A stretch of DNA of 64,000 nt from Siphonodentalium dalli (lineage: Eukaryota; Mollusca; Scaphopoda; Gadilida; Siphonodentaliidae), in the NCBI GenBank assembly GCA_032622095.1, contig CP136063.1:86589980-86653979 (forward strand). The letters are read 5' to 3'. The notes beneath the pieces were generated by a model, which saw only the letters and a list, made by a program, of their open reading frames with translations, was not told the origin of the DNA and searched no databases. The translations under genes were made by a program, and so were the position numbers. This document shows positions 12,746 through 28,400 of the stretch, one piece after another (position 1 is the first letter of the stretch; each line of letters starts with the position of its first letter).

Positions 12746-13408
12746 TATTGGTGCATCTGAGTTTCAATGAATGAAAACATTAAATGATATGAGATTCTTA
12801 ACAAAATTCATAATAAGGCACAAGCTTTAAGAGTACGCCATCAACGTGTTATGAATTAGGGATAATTTGGCAGAGTGTTGAACTATGCTTCTAAAAAAGT
12901 TTCAGAAACAATCCAATAACAATATTTTGGACCATTTCACTATACCTAGGTTAACTCAGATAACAGCAAATACTAAAATACAACTTTAAATTCGTAAACA
13001 AGAAATGAATGTGGAGTTGAGTATGAGGGGTGAAATTATTGCAAGACGGGCAAAAAATATGTTGAGATTCAATATGCTAATATTATCCCCAAGTCATAAA
13101 TAACACCGGAACTCAAGAGATATTTATAAAACACTTTGGAATGTTCTAATTCATCACATCACCATGATGTCAATTTGCCTCACCATATCTCCCTGACGAC
13201 CCAGTCTTATTTCCTGTAGCACCACTTTCGAAACCACTTTAAACAGCAGCCATCTTGAGCAGCAGATCTATTTATAGAATCCACCAACAGGTCACATGAT
13301 CTTTTACCTCATGGAGAATAGTTCTCCTGAGTGTGATACACCCTTCTATACTTAATCATCCATAAAGAAGATACTTTAGCCGAGCACCACAAAGGGAGAC
13401 TATTCCTG

Positions 13409-13471
13409 CTATGATCTTTTCTTCTTCCCAGGTGATTGGATGTTGTCTGGACGCAATTCTCTGAACTGAAT
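13409..13471 (-). CDS. MCTP: MCTP terminal exon: conserved C-terminal tail and stop
   Basis: 63 bases coding [20 protein letters not shown] and TAG. It has a TTTCAG acceptor and joins exon 13 in phase 0. It reproduces the family tail (VQYxEL-x-P...SP-x-K-x-K). No canonical AATAAA signal was obvious on the minus strand within the next 300 bases. Confidence 0.88.
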   Translation of the reverse strand: MQFRELRPDNIQSPGKKKRS

Positions 13472-16400
13472 CTGAAATATGAAATGAAAGTGGCATAAAT
13501 AAATGTTTTGTTGAAGAGTGAGTAAGATCATTCAACCATAAGAGCTAGGGATCTAAAATTAGTGAAAAATGTACATTTAGATCAAACCTGAGTTTAGTGT
13601 GCTTGTCATTTTAATAATGAGGTCCACAGAAGGCGAATTTAGTGATGCTATCCCATATAGCAGGCTAGTATCACCAAACTCACCCTCTAGGGACCTCATT
13701 CTGCTTAGGCCTCATTTTATTTGGAAAGTTTCTTTATTTTAAAATTTCTATAGAAACTTCTTCACATAGATTCTATTTATTTTTTAGTTAAGTTTCTCTA
13801 TATCCCCAAATTGGCAGACGACACATTGCATAATCGAGGTTCCCAATGGGTGTACATCACAATATTGGGAACTTCAATCTGAGTCTATGAATCCCATAGC
13901 AGATGAGGCCATGCAGAATGAGGTTCCCAGAGGGTGAATTTGGTGATGCTAGCTCGCTATGAGGGACAGCGTCACTAAATTGACCCTCTGGGGACCTCAT
14001 TGTGCAAATAACAGGCACACTAAACTCAAGCTTGATGTAGATTATTTGTTTATAAGGTGCTGACATAAATTATATTAACCCATTCATTACTAAATACTCA
14101 TTGATGGGTAGTTATCCCTTAGGAAATGTTCAGATAAATGGAAAATTACAGCTCAATGGAGACATGTAGGGTGCAAATGAAATTTCAAACCCACCCCCCA
14201 CACAAAGAACCTCCATCCAGCCAGGTCCCTGACCACATTTCACAGCAAATTGAATTAACCCTTTCCATCCTGAAAGGATTCTCCCAGTCAGTTAAAAGTG
14301 TACATCAGAATGGTCTATTCTTCATTTGGATGGATGTTAAGGTGACAGACGACAGATAGAAGGAGCCCTATTTTTTTAGGGAAATGTTTAGATAATAAGT
14401 TCAATAAGTTCGTTGAACTTATTATCTGAACATTTCCTATGGGAACTACATGTACTCATCAGACACTTACGGCCCCTCTCTTCACAGAAAAGGCTATTGT
14501 TCCATTGTACAGTAATGCCCTAAATAATCGACTCCTTGACCACAGCAGAATTATGGGTAATTTTTCAGGATTTAGTCGGAAATATGGCTTGTTGCCATTC
14601 AACAGAAAGCACTCAATGAGAGCTTTCCGATGAATACAAATAGTAAAGCTTAGTCCATAAAAAATTTGTATAATAAATTTTGGACAAACAAGAAATTCAC
14701 GAATTTTCAAGGAATTTCAAGTTTAGGAATTTATCAAAGTCTCAAAGTTATACGTACATGTAACTTGTAACATGTGTTGCCATTTCCAACAGAGTTCACC
14801 TGACTCATGTACATGGTAAAACCATATAGAAGTTTTGTGTCCAACGTATAGCATACAAAAGTAGCGAAGAAGAATAATCCAATCTTCTGATAACCAAATG
14901 GGCGATCAACGCTGTGCAGATAGAGATTCAACTGCATGGGAAGAAATCTTAATTTGATTGAAGCCAACTGAGCACACAACAGCTGGTTGCATTGTGGCCC
15001 ATTGTTCTCGCCACCCTACTATTATCTACAAATTTCGCTAGATGTTTGCAATATCTAATACGTGTACGTTTGGCACCATAAAATCATCTGACTTCCTGCC
15101 ATGTGCATCTCCATAGCATTACCATAGCAACACACATTACAAGTTACACATACATGTGGCTGAATCTGGCTACTACCTACCAATTCGTTATCTGATGGCA
15201 CTCGAGACAGAAAGTCAAGCAGTTCATTATTTGGTACTGCATTCGGGGCTCGTAACTTCTTAGTGAATTTATTAATACCTGCAAAGAAGAGATAGTCAGT
15301 TGTCAAGGAACCACAGAAAAGTCAGGTAAATGGTTATAAATCTAAAAAAATATAGAAGGAATTTGAAGCTTGGAGAACAAGTATTTATGAACAATGTCAA
15401 GTTTAAGGCTCACTTAATTTATGAATCACCATTTGAAATGTCTGTGTCTGAAATCATAAAAAAGATTCCCCACCCCCATTATGGCTCCCAGAATGCAACA
15501 TAATTCAAACTAAAAATGTATTTTCAGTGGAAGTGGAATAACTCTATCTTTAAAATATAGAGTTATACCCCCTCCATTGAAAATAATACACTTTGCACAA
15601 CAAAACCAGATGAAACTTAAGCACAAAAGCATGTCAGTAACTCAACAAAAACACCATGTTCACAGTTTATTACAATGGATAATTTGATATACATAATACT
15701 ATGTTTTGGAGCTTCCTCTTTCAAATGGTATATAATATGACATATATTTTATATATTTGATCTGAGGGTTTCTGAGGGTTCGAAAATAAAGTGGGCCTTT
15801 AAGTTCTCTCACCTGCATTACTGATTATAAGAGTCACCAAAGGGAAACTCATTCAGCTTAGGCCTCATCTGCTATGGGAGACCTAGGATCAGATTGAAGT
15901 TCCTCAGGTGAAATTGGTGATGTTCACCCATTAGTCACCTTGATTATGCACTGTATCTTCTGCACATTGGGGGATACAGAAACTGAACAGAAGGGGAAAA
16001 AGTCACTAAGGACAATATTAATTTAAGACTATAAATATTTCCAGGAGATGAGATGCCTAAGCAGAATGAGGTCCCCAGAGGGTGAAATTTGTTGTGCTAG
16101 ACCACAGTGTGGATAGCGTAACTAAATTACCCACTGGGGACCTCATTCTGCAAATGACAGACACACTATTTCAAGGCTAGATAATATGTGTAAACTTACC
16201 CCATGCCAGAATGAGTAACCGTAGAGGTATAAGGAAGAGAACTATTGCACCAAGAGTGAGGATTATCACAGCGAAAGTGGACAACCATGGTGTCGTCCAG
16301 TTAAATGTGCTGCAATGGAACAAATTATTTCAGATATTAAAATCAAGACATGGCAAGAAAACTTTCAACTCAAAATAAGTATCAGAGAACTAGATAATGC

Positions 16401-19400
16401 TATTGTTTTTGAGTCAAACTAGAGGTGGGACTGTTCCAGTGGGACTAAGTATACCCTCGCAGTGCAATTGGGTTACATTAAGGGTTGCCATAGCATCATA
16501 TTTATATTTGAAAAACTATCAACAACTCTGTTCGAATGATTTTGATATACCTCGCAATTTCAGATGCACATGCAGGTTCCCAATATAGTAAATATCTGTC
16601 AAGTTTCATACAATTAACCCTTCGATGACTGGAGCTTCTTGAAAATTTGCGAAAACCCTGTGCCAATGCATTCCCTTATATATGCGAGTCTCCCATAAGG
16701 AGAATGCATTGGCCAAACAATATTTACTTTGACCTTGTAAGCCAGTGCATTTTCTTATATATGCAAGGCTCTCTATGGGAGACAAGCATATATAAGATAA
16801 TGCACTGGCACAAGATCTTTAATGCTGCACCAGCACAGCTCCCACCACAAAAGGGTTAATCATGACGAATAAAAGTTTGGACAAGATAGTATATGTCGCA
16901 ATAAATTTACGTCATTAAATGACTGGTGATAACTCATAATCGCAGGTGCACATGTTCTTATGGTAGTAAATATCTGTGCCAACTTACTGTCAAGTTTCAA
17001 AAGCATTGACCATGAAATGAAGGAGTACAAAGGCCATATAAAAACGGGCATATAAAAAATACAACTTCAAACACGATGTTTTGATGCCGAACAAATATTA
17101 TGACATTTGTATTCATTGCAATTCCGGAATCCGAAACGCAACTTCCAGAAGAGGTATATTGTGTTATCTTAACATGAAACTATTTTAAAACTTAACGCAC
17201 TGCTTTCTCTTAGTTTTAATCATCAAAATTATGTAATACTATAAACATTTCAGAGTGATGACAGTTCGAGATTTTCTTCCCATTCGTCTGTAGTTGCAGT
17301 TTTTATGCGATGCTGATTAAAAAATTTGGACCGGCACAAATAAAAGAATCTCAAATTTATTGAAAAATATATGAAACAAAACACTTTTTTTCAGCGCTAT
17401 ATTGACAAATTTGTTCGGAAATCTTGTGTGTCTTGAGATAACCATTATCAAATTATGCATACATAATTTTGGGGTTCGAATGAGCCATGTCAGTTTAAAT
17501 GCACATTGAGTCATTATCAATAGCAAACTCCATGCAGGGTTTAACTCCCTTGATGACTCGGTAAGACCGCTGCTGCCGGTGACATTTTATCCACATTTGG
17601 AGGACTTACGCGATATTAAGATATATTCTAAGCGAGCAGAGCAACATGCTGCCCTTGTTAAACACACAAAATATCGATTAAAATTTGTGTAATTTCATAC
17701 CTTAAGCTTGGAAAGTCCGACTAGAAGGAAAGAACTATATTGCGAAACAGTGTGATTTGGTTCTCCGATTATTTTATTAATACAAAAGTATAAACGCACA
17801 TGGATGACAATGTCATGAAAACACACGTGGCAAGTCCTACACAAAGAGTTCAAATTTGCTGCAATTTTGACAAATATCTTCCACACAGGAAATTTGACTT
17901 TTGGGCGATCGGTTTTCGCCATTTTTGCAGGAAAAGCCCGTGCTAAATATATATACCACAGACCAGTACCCAGCCAGTGACAGAGTCAGAAAGGAAGTAT
18001 GACTGGTGCGCTCTTGTAGAGATTGTATCAATTGTTCCATGATTATAATACATACTTTTTAACCCTTTCTCCCAGACAGGCCACAGTATCCATGGCTTGT
18101 TGGACCTGCAGACATACTTCCTGGACAGCATTAAGTCGATCTCGAAAGCTTCTCTTCCCATCCTGAAGATAACAAATTTAAATCTTGATATTACATAATG
18201 CCCTAAACAAACGACTCCTTAACCACAACAGAATTATGGGTAACTTTTCAGGATTTAGTCGGAAATATCACTTGTTGCCATTCATCGGAAAGCTCTCAGT
18301 GAGAGCTTTCCGATGAATGGCAACAAGCCATATTTCCGACTAAATCCTGAAAAGTTACCCACAATTCTGCTGTGGATAAGGAGTCAATTATTTAGGGCAT
18401 TACTGTACTTCTATTATTTTCACACCATAACATAAACTGACAATCATCTGGAAAGGCAGTTAAAACAAAGGATAATTTTATTTTCTAACTTATGAAATAT
18501 TTTGAGAACCTTGCCATTTGGTGAGCATAATATTTGTACAAAAGCAAAATTTATCCTAATCTGATGGGCAGATAGTAACAATTTGAATTTGTTATAGCTA
18601 CATAAAAACATGCCAATATGTTTTAGAACTATTTCTGATGATTATAAAAAGTTGTAATCAAAATTCTATAAATTCACTCAAACTGATACACTATTGATAA
18701 TTATAAATGAAATACGGCTTCAGTTGGTCGTATTTTTGCAATTGCAGGAATCAAGTCCTGCTTTACTATTTTGGTAGTCAGAGGAAGTAGAGTTTATCAG
18801 ATATAGTTTAATAGCATGGATCCAATCAGAAAGTGAGAAAGTCAAGAGAGATTTAATATAGAGATGTATAGTGTGTCTTTCATTACATGCTAATAAAATT
18901 GATGAAGCACTGAAGGGTTATATAGAGAGACCAGCCAAGATGATTTGAATCAAGCCTTGAAATAGTGTGTCTGTCATTTGCAGAATGAGGTCCCCAGAGG
19001 GTGAATTTAGTGATGCTACCCCGCATAGCGGGCTAGCATCACCAAATTCACCCTCTGGGAACCCTCATTCTGCTGAGGTTTAAGCAGAGTGAGGTCCCCA
19101 GAGGGTGAATTTGGTGATGCTAGCCGCTATACGGGGTAGCATCACTAAATGCACCCTCTGGGGACCTCATTCTGCAAATGACAGACATCCTATTTCAAGG
19201 CTTGATTTGAATATATAAATATAATTTAATCATATGCTGTCAATCCACATAATACCGTAAAACTATTGGTTGTCACACATTTAGCTATTAAAGTTATTTC
19301 TCGATAACCTAAATTTCTTGATTACTTTGCCAGCAACAGAAATGACAGCAGCATCGAGTTACCATGCCTATACTGCATGCCTAAAAAATGTACCTGGAAA

Positions 19401-22400
19401 CTGTTTGATACTTCCTATGATTTAACATGAAATGTCGGTGCTGCTTCATAATTCCTTTGGGTATGACTGTATTGACAATAACCGTACTAGATGCTAATAT
19501 TCAACGCACAAGTAACCAGACAAATCAACAAGATTGAACATTGCAAAGATGTGAACACTGTAATTAAAACCAACATGGGTTTGTGTCACCACGGTCGAAT
19601 ATATCAATCCCACGTACAACTATACAGCTGCCCGGAGAGTGATAAGTTGCGAATAGCCAATCAAAAACGCTGAATCGCAAATGTGATTTCATCACTCAAT
19701 GAGCACCAGTTTGGAGTGACCGGTGTCTCTATCAACTTAATGTGTCTTTTTCGTTGGAAATACTCTCAATGTTATACGTTCGTTATACTTCCAACTTCTA
19801 CTTTTTTGTGGTTCTCCTGTGAAATGATGGATTAAATTATAATAAATAACTATTGTATCGATTAAGGTTATAAGTTATAACCGAAAAATTTGAAGATAAA
19901 TTTTCTAGAACTGCGCTAAGCACGTTGATAGAATTTATCTTCAAACTTTTCGGTTATAACTTTAATCAAAACAAGAGTTATTTCTTAAATGCACACTGGA
20001 ATAGCAGATGGAAGTCACTTCTCCTTGGCAAAATAAGAGGGAGAGGTGTTACTTTCCAGAAAGAAGACATCTCCTATAGGTTGGTCCCTGGTTATAACTA
20101 ATAAGCAAGTTGCAAAATGTGACCAATCAAACACAACAGTGAAAGACGATAGGTGGCAGGAATGAACAAAAAAATAATGCTAAGACCATAAAAATAATTA
20201 ATATATCTGTGTTTTTAAGCAATTAGATCTCAATTTTGAGATAAGGAAGGATGCTATTTTTTTTTTCTCAAAATGGGAAAAACATACTCCATAAATAGGA
20301 AAATACTAATTTTTGTTGTTAAAATCCAATATTTCAAACAGAAAATATCTCAACAAAATGTTTGTCAAGGCTTTTTATAAGAACATTTCAATGATGAGGG
20401 AGGTGCCTGAGAAAACGGAACTTGGTTTAAGCTTTATCTGTGAAGCTAAAATTATAATCGATGACATTTGTTTTTCTGTATGTATAAAAGAATAAAGAAA
20501 ATAATGAATACATGGATTTAAGGGCGACATTTTAGAATATTTAAAGCAACATTTGATAGTTAAAGAGAAGATGGTTGGTTCCAAGCCTTGAAATAGTGTG
20601 TCTGTCATTTGCAGAATGAGGTCCCCAGAGGGTGAATTTAGTGATGCTACCCCGCATAGCAGGCTAGCATCACCAAATTCACCCTCTGGGGACCTCATTC
20701 TGCTTACACCTCAGCAGAATGAGATTCCCAGAGGGTGAATTTGGTGATGCTAGCCCGCTATGCGGGGTAGCATCACTAAATTCACCCTCTGGGAACCTCA
20801 TTCTGCAAATGACAGACACCCTATTTCAAGGCTTGGTTGGTTCGAAATCTCCATAAATTGTAAGTTTGGCAGGACTGAAATTTGGTACATTGGATATTGT
20901 TACAAATTTTGAAATTTTCAGATGTGTAAATTAATTTTACTTGGCAAACTACTGTGTTTAATAAAATGAAACAGCCCACTGAATTTCAAACAATCCTTAA
21001 TTAGCTCTGAGATTTGAGACAGAATTTGACTTTTTCCCTGTATTTTATGTAAACCCCTACTTGGTACATTAGGGGTGCTCAATCTCTTTAACCCTTCCAT
21101 GACTGGAGCTTCCTGAAATTTTGCGAAAACCCTGGCGAATGCATTCTCTTATATATGTGAGTCTCAACTAGGGAGACTAGCATATATAAGAGAATACATT
21201 GGCCTAACAATATTACAATGACATTGTAAGCCAGTGCATTCTCTTGTATACAGTATGTGAGGTTCCCTATGGGAGACTCGCATATATAAGAGAAAGCACT
21301 GGCACAGGGTCTTTAATGCTGCACCAGCAATGCTCCTGTCATGAAAGGGTTAATGTACCATTTAGTCATTCAATCACTGGAGATGACAAGCCTGTGGACT
21401 CAGCTTAAATGACTACCATCGTCATAAGTTTTAATTTTCTAACAGGATGGGTCAGATTTCCCCTCAGTAACCTTTTAAGCTGTTAACACGTTGACTGCCA
21501 ACTACTTTTTGCATGTAATTGAATAGGAGATAAGTCTTGATAACACAACAGCAGTAGCATATCACCTATGTGGGGAGAAAAACTAAACAGTGAATAAGGT
21601 CTATCTGTGATCAAAAGCTATGTGCACTAGAGGAACACTATGTGAAAAGATTATTTGTTACACACCCGGTGGCTGTATTTTGGTTGATCATGTTAATTTG
21701 GCCTGTGTGGTAAATATGTCAATGCACCAGTGCAATCTCGTGCTTTTTATGACATTGTGCAAAACAGCAAAACAGTTATTACAACATTAACTCGTTCTAT
21801 GCTGAATGGATTGGAATGGTCTATTATTCGTTTAGAAGGGTGTTCAGGTAATAAAAGCAGATGACAGACAGAAAAACAGATAATATAAGAGCCGAATGAT
21901 TTATATTCATAGGTGGGATATTATCAGATAATAATACTTTATATGAACGCGCTGCTCGCTGCTAACATGGCCATGCAGGTTACCATGGTAACATGCTTTA
22001 AATACAACAATAATATAAATTTTGAAGAATTTGGCGATATTGTTGGTGGAGATTATTATTAGATTACTCAAGATTTCTTTTATATAATAATCACTTTGTA
22101 TTTCTAACATCCAAAAATATTTCTGAGAAATCAGAAAAAAATTAACCCTTTCTTTACTATTAACCCTTCCCCCCCCCCCCCCATTTATATACATATATAT
22201 TGGAATGGTCTATTATTCATTTGGAGGGGAGTTCAGATGAGCAGATGTTAACAGACAGGTGAAAAGACAATACAAGTTCAGAAGGATTCATATTCTTTGG
22301 TGGGAAATTTTCAGATAATCAGTTCAACATTTGTTAAATTTATTATCTGAATATTTCCTAAAATAAGGGAACTACTCATCAATGAGTATTTAGTAAAGAA

Positions 22401-25400
22401 AGGGTTAATCAGGGAAGAAGAGACCTTTATTACGAAGTCAGGTGGTTGGATTTATAAGGAAAAATAAGCAATAATTTATTTTAAATATCGGCGAAAGAGT
22501 CGAATGACAACTCTCTTACCTGGGGACGAGGCTAAAATAACGAAATAAAGAGAACTCAGCACAAACACAAACTCGATACATAAACAAGCTACATGTATAA
22601 CAGTGTGCTATAATGAGGCGAGCAGCAGCAAGCCTGCAAAAGTGTGTCTGTCATTTGCATAATGAGGTCCCAAGAGGGTGAATATATGATGCTATCTGCA
22701 TGGTGGGCTAGCATCACCAAATTCACCCTCTGGGATCCTCATTCTGCTCAGGCTTCAACTGCTATGGGAGACCTAGGATCAGATTGAATTTCCTCTGTTG
22801 AATTTGGTGATGTTCACACATTAGTCACCTCGATTATGCATTTTATCTTCTGCAAATTAGGGGATATAGAAACTCAACAGAAGGGAAAAAGTAACTAAAA
22901 GCAATGTAAGGCTATAGTTACTTCCCAGAAGATCAGGTTTAAGCAGAATCAGGTCCCCAGCGGAGGTTTTTGGAGCTGCTAGCCCACTATGCAGGATAGC
23001 ATCACTAAATTCACCATCAAGGACCTCATTCTGCACATGACAGACACACAATTTGCAGCCTTTGAGAGCTGCCAGTTTTGTGATAACGATTTTGGAGTGT
23101 TTCTACAGCCTTTGAATTTGTATCAGATTTATATACTCATATGATAACAATCGACTACTTGTCATGTGAATCTAAGACCAGTTTTTTCCAATTATCATCT
23201 ATTATTACATGAGTCTACCATTATTCCATTCAATAAACCCATTCTATAAATTGTTATATTTTGTTGCATAACAAAAACTACTGCCAGTTGACATTTGACT
23301 TCCGGTTTGTCGTCTGTTTACATTCCGTATGTACTCAAAATACTTTGGTTTCCAATATTTTCACCAATCTCTAATGAATGGAGAGTTCAGAAGTTATTTC
23401 ATTAAATTTACAATATTAAATATGTCAAAGAAACTTTATTTATCTGGGACTATTTCTTTACACTGTCAAACAACGCATAGTAATGTGAAATGTCATCGCA
23501 GGTCTTTTTTCAGTCCTATTTGTTGATTTAAGTAGGTTTTGTCCAGGTTTTCGATCATGAAATAAAGCACAAGGGTTTCTGTTATTATAGATCAGATTTA
23601 TGGAGGCACGGACTCATAATAAGTGTTCCCTGTTTCAATGTGCTTGCTTCAGTGAGTGTGGACAAATTCCTATCCATAGTTCAGAGAGGGTCATATTGTC
23701 TTTTGATTTGATGAAGCATGTAATATGTGTCAAAGAGTCATTTTGACCATTGCCCGGCAAGCAAACTAATTCCTGGGATACAGTTTTTGAACCCACCTGC
23801 TGATATGGTTGACGGAAGGCGATAATTCTTTCATATATAATAAAACAATCATTGACGGATTTAGGATGGAATAGCGACAGCTATTTCTCTTGACGGAGTC
23901 TTCTGAACAGCAAGCAGGACTTTTAAAGGCTCACTTAATTTTCGAACCCCCAGATCACATTATATAAAATACAGTAATGCTCTAATTAATCGACTCCTTA
24001 AACACAGCAGAATTATGGGTAACTTTTCAGGATTTAGTCGGAAATATGGCTTATTGCCATTCATCGGAAAGCTCTCCCAATCCTGAAAAGTTACCCATAA
24101 TTCTGCTGTGTTTAAGGAGTCGATTAATTAGAGCATTACTGTATATGCCATATTATATACCATTTGAAAGAGGAAGCTCCAAAACATTGTATTATCAACT
24201 TATCATGTGTAATACACTGTGGTCATGTTTTGGTGGAGTTACCAACACGTTTTGTCATCCAGATTGCAGTAAAAAGCACTATTATTTTCATACAGGGGGA
24301 ATAACTCTATATATTAAAGATAGAGTTCTTCCCCTTCCATTGAAAAAGTTTGAATTCTGTTGCACTCTGGGATCCAAAGGGGGGGGGGGGGGGAGTCATT
24401 CTATGATTTCAGCAGTTTTCTATTTCTCTGTGGCCATCTTCTGAGACACAGATGTTTCAAATAGTGATGAATTATAGTATTTTAATCATATTTTATGGCA
24501 TATATTGTTATTAAAACCGTATATCAAGTCACTATAAAAAAAATAATCAGTGACTTGAAAATTAAGTGGGCCTTTATCCTTGGTCTGTATTCTCGGTCAA
24601 TAATACTGCATGCTGTTTAAGAGACACCATCTCAGGAAAATAGTTCCTGGATACAACTATTGACTACCTTGGGGTGGAGTAGCGAGAATCATTATATATG
24701 TTGTGTCCCCCCCCCAATCCCTCCCCTGCATAATTTCGCATGTTCATGAGTGAAAAACAAAATAACATATATTTCAGATCCAGCCATGTGTACCTTCTGA
24801 CATTTAGATATAAAACACTAATAATATTCACAGGAAAAAAAATAAAATTTTCCATTGTAAAGTAGAAAAGGCAAATGCATAAAAAGAAAATAATTCAGCT
24901 GAACTTGAGTCAGGTTAAATAAAACAACTGAATTGCTGAATATCACTAAATTTAGATTTTGGGAAAACTGTCTAAAGATAATATTAATCCTTTCATGACG
25001 GGAGCTGCGCTGGTGCAGCAATAAAGATCCTGTGCCAATGCATTCTCTTATACATGCGAGTCTCGCAAAGTAGCCTCACATATAAGAGAATGCATTGGCT
25101 TACAAGGTCAAGGTAAATATTATTTATATATATAGGGAGACTCGCATATATAAGAGAATGCATTGGCACAGGGTTTTCCCAAAATTTCAGTAAGCTCCAG
25201 CCATGGAAAGATTAAAATGATCACTAGCGTGTAAATAGCAGAAGTTGGTATTTTTCAAATGCCTTGCTATGCAATTTATCTGACCAATTGTATTCATACT
25301 CCACAAAATTGAACAATGCAAACATCCATTTCCTAAAGCTCTGCTGACAAAGAGATGTCGGGCAGCTAGCTGCTTCAGAGTTAGACGGTTTTCTCCAAGT

Positions 25401-28400
25401 AGCATGACAATTGTTTTAGACCTAGTCATTGAAAGGCACACAACTGGATCTGACCATTTCTATCTGGTGTAGACACAGAGGTAGGTATTGCGCATGCTAT
25501 ACAGTGGGAACACATCAGAGAACTTCAGCTTGTAAACTTGTGCAAAAAACTTATAAATATGATAATACGGTTCTTGTATCTTTCTTGAAGAGCCCAAAAC
25601 TGGAAGATTTGTATTCAAAGATGAGAATTTCATGACAATATAAACCATCATCGTCTTATGGGCTTCAATGTTGCTTGTGAATTCTCTTCCAGCCATATCA
25701 AAACAATTGAGTTTATTATTATTATTGGGGAATTAATAACAATTTGCATCCAAACACTGGATTATCTCCGAAACCAATGTTAAATTCCATTGTCAAGCAT
25801 AAATATACATGCATCTGAAGATTGTGTGAAATTTCTGCTACAAGTTACCCACACTAGTCTACAAGCTAAAGCTTCCTATTAACAAACTAACTACTGACAC
25901 ACAGGTAGTTAGGTTTCAAACAAAATCAACTGAGCTAGGAACGTACAATTTTATATCAATTAGAACTAACAGCATCAATAGATATCTTCCGATTTTATTT
26001 TGCATCTAAATTTCGAATGATTGAAACTAATACTATTTTGACATAAGAAACTTCAATTTCAAGCCATTTTTGTTGATATTAAAAGCTTGGTAAATGATTT
26101 GTAGAGCCATATCCAGTTTCCTTCACATCCATACAAATGAATAATAGACCATTCCAATGTATAATATTGTGACTGAATGGGAGTATCCATTTAGTATAGA
26201 AAATGGATAATCAATGATTTGATAATAAATGGATTCAACCGCTCAGTTATAAAAGTAAACATTGGAATTGTCTATTAGTCAGAACATTTCCTTTGGGGAC
26301 TACTCGTTAATCAGTATTTAGTAAAGAACAGGTTAATAAAATAAAATAACTGGTAATAATGTATTTGTATTTGCTTTTCAAGTGCTTAAGAAATCATTCA
26401 TGTATCGATCCAGATTATGCAGCAGAATTAGACAAATGTATGGTGCATGTAGTACAGTAATGCCCTAAATAATCGACTCCTTAACCACAGCAGAATAATG
26501 CTGTGGTTAAGGAGTTGATTATTTAGGGCATTAATGTATGACATAGTAAAATGGAGCTTCCACATATATTCACTAGAGGGAGGAGCTTACAGTTGCTAGG
26601 ACACAAGGCGACTGCATAAATAGTTTAATTAGTTTAACAGCGCTTGCCCTTATGCTATAATACACCGGAGAACATACATTCTTTTTCACCCCTAACTCTT
26701 TCAGTGCCAGGTCTGATTTTTGTATCAACCCATATACCCTGTGCCAATGCATTCTCTTATATATGCGAGTCGACCATAGGTCGCCTCGCATATATAAGAG
26801 AATGCATTGGCCTAACAATTTTTCATCATTTGTTATTATTTTTTACAATTTTTTACAATTTTAATAATTTTTTCTTATATTCTTTAACAGACTTATTTTG
26901 TAGGTTTAGTGCCAGGGAATCTTACGTTTTTCATGGGCATCAAAATTATTACTATGAATACTTGGTGATAGTTTTGAGTTATAACATGCCCTAACGTTTT
27001 ATCCAGTTTGTTTTTAAATTCGCTATATATAGCATGCTTAAGCATACCCAAAAAAAATACAACCCAAAATAATCTAAATTTTTGTTATTTTTTTAGGGCC
27101 GATTTTACAGACCGTAAATTAGGACCGATGAGATCGGCCCCTGGCACTGAAAGGGTTAATTTTGAAAATTAAGAAAAGTGTCATGCAAAATGAAAAACAG
27201 TGTTATAATCATGAATGAATATCTAACATCATGGTATAAATAGAAATTTCAGTAAATCATGATTTGACAACATAAAAGTTGTTTCAATATAGGCAATTTA
27301 ACACTGAAAGTATGAGCGGATATCAAAATTTGGGAGAACAAAGAATTTTCTTTGAAGGAAGCGACCGGCTCAATCTCTGATTAATATTTGCAGAAATTGG
27401 ATGTTGCCTTTGAGAAATATACTATTATGAGAACAAAAATATGTCATCTTCCTTTGAGTTGACAACTTATAATTAAAATAACTATTAAATATTTTTGGCA
27501 ATATGCAGACAAAGGCTAGCAATTCAGCTGAAATCATATGGGATATTGAATATCATTAACATGAAATATTTACTTTTTCTTTTTCCTCGTCATCCAAATC
27601 ATCATCATCTTCATCAGGATGTTCCTGCAAGAAAAATAGTGTTCAGTAATATACACAAAGTCAAAGCAAGCATGGAATTGACATCTAAGTTTTAGAATTT
27701 GTATCACATTTGAGAATAACATCAAATTCTAAATCTTGTTTAACTTGATTAAAAAATTGTCAAATCAATTGAAATTGAATATTTATAAGAAACAAGTGAC
27801 ACATAAATTCTATAATTCTAAATTCTAATACTTGAAAGGAATCAAGATCGAGCTTTGTCATGGTTATTTATATAACTAATCAAGAGATTTATCATGGTTA
27901 TTTATAGAACTAATCAAGAGACTTGCCATGGTTATTTATATAACTAATCAAGAGCTTTGTCATGGTTGTTTATATAACTAATCAAGAGATTTGTCATGGT
28001 TGTTTATATAACCAATCAAGAGATTTGTCATGGTTATTTATAGAACTAATCAAGAGACTTGCCATGGTTGCTTATATAACTAATCAAGAGCTTTGTCATG
28101 GTTGTTTATATAACCAATCAAGAGATTTGTCATGGTTATTTATAGAACTAACCAAGAGATTTGTCATGGTTATTTATAGAACTAATCAAGAGACTTGCCA
28201 TAGTTGTTTATATAACCAATCAAGAGCTTTGTCATGGTTATTTATATAACCAATCAAGAGCTTTGTCATGGTTGTTTATATAACCAATCAAGAGATTTGT
28301 CATGGTTATTTATATAACCAATCAAGAGCTTTGTCATGGTTATTTATATAACCAATCAAGAGCTTTGTCATGGTTGTTTATATAACCAATCAAGAGATTT

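Noticed and set aside
18056-18070. TTAACCCTTTCT at an exon end, looking like a TTAA transposon terminus
   Set aside because: The sequence codes the conserved GERVKN of MCTP; no element body follows, so the match is coincidence.
24046-24444. 132-codon open frame on the plus strand
   Set aside because: It spans a family B hairpin, family K sequence and a poly-G run (giving a Gly run); not a gene.
27962-28249. 95-codon open frame of repeating [10 protein letters not shown]-like units
   Set aside because: It lies wholly within the 34-bp minisatellite; three units make 102 bases, which keeps a frame open by arithmetic.
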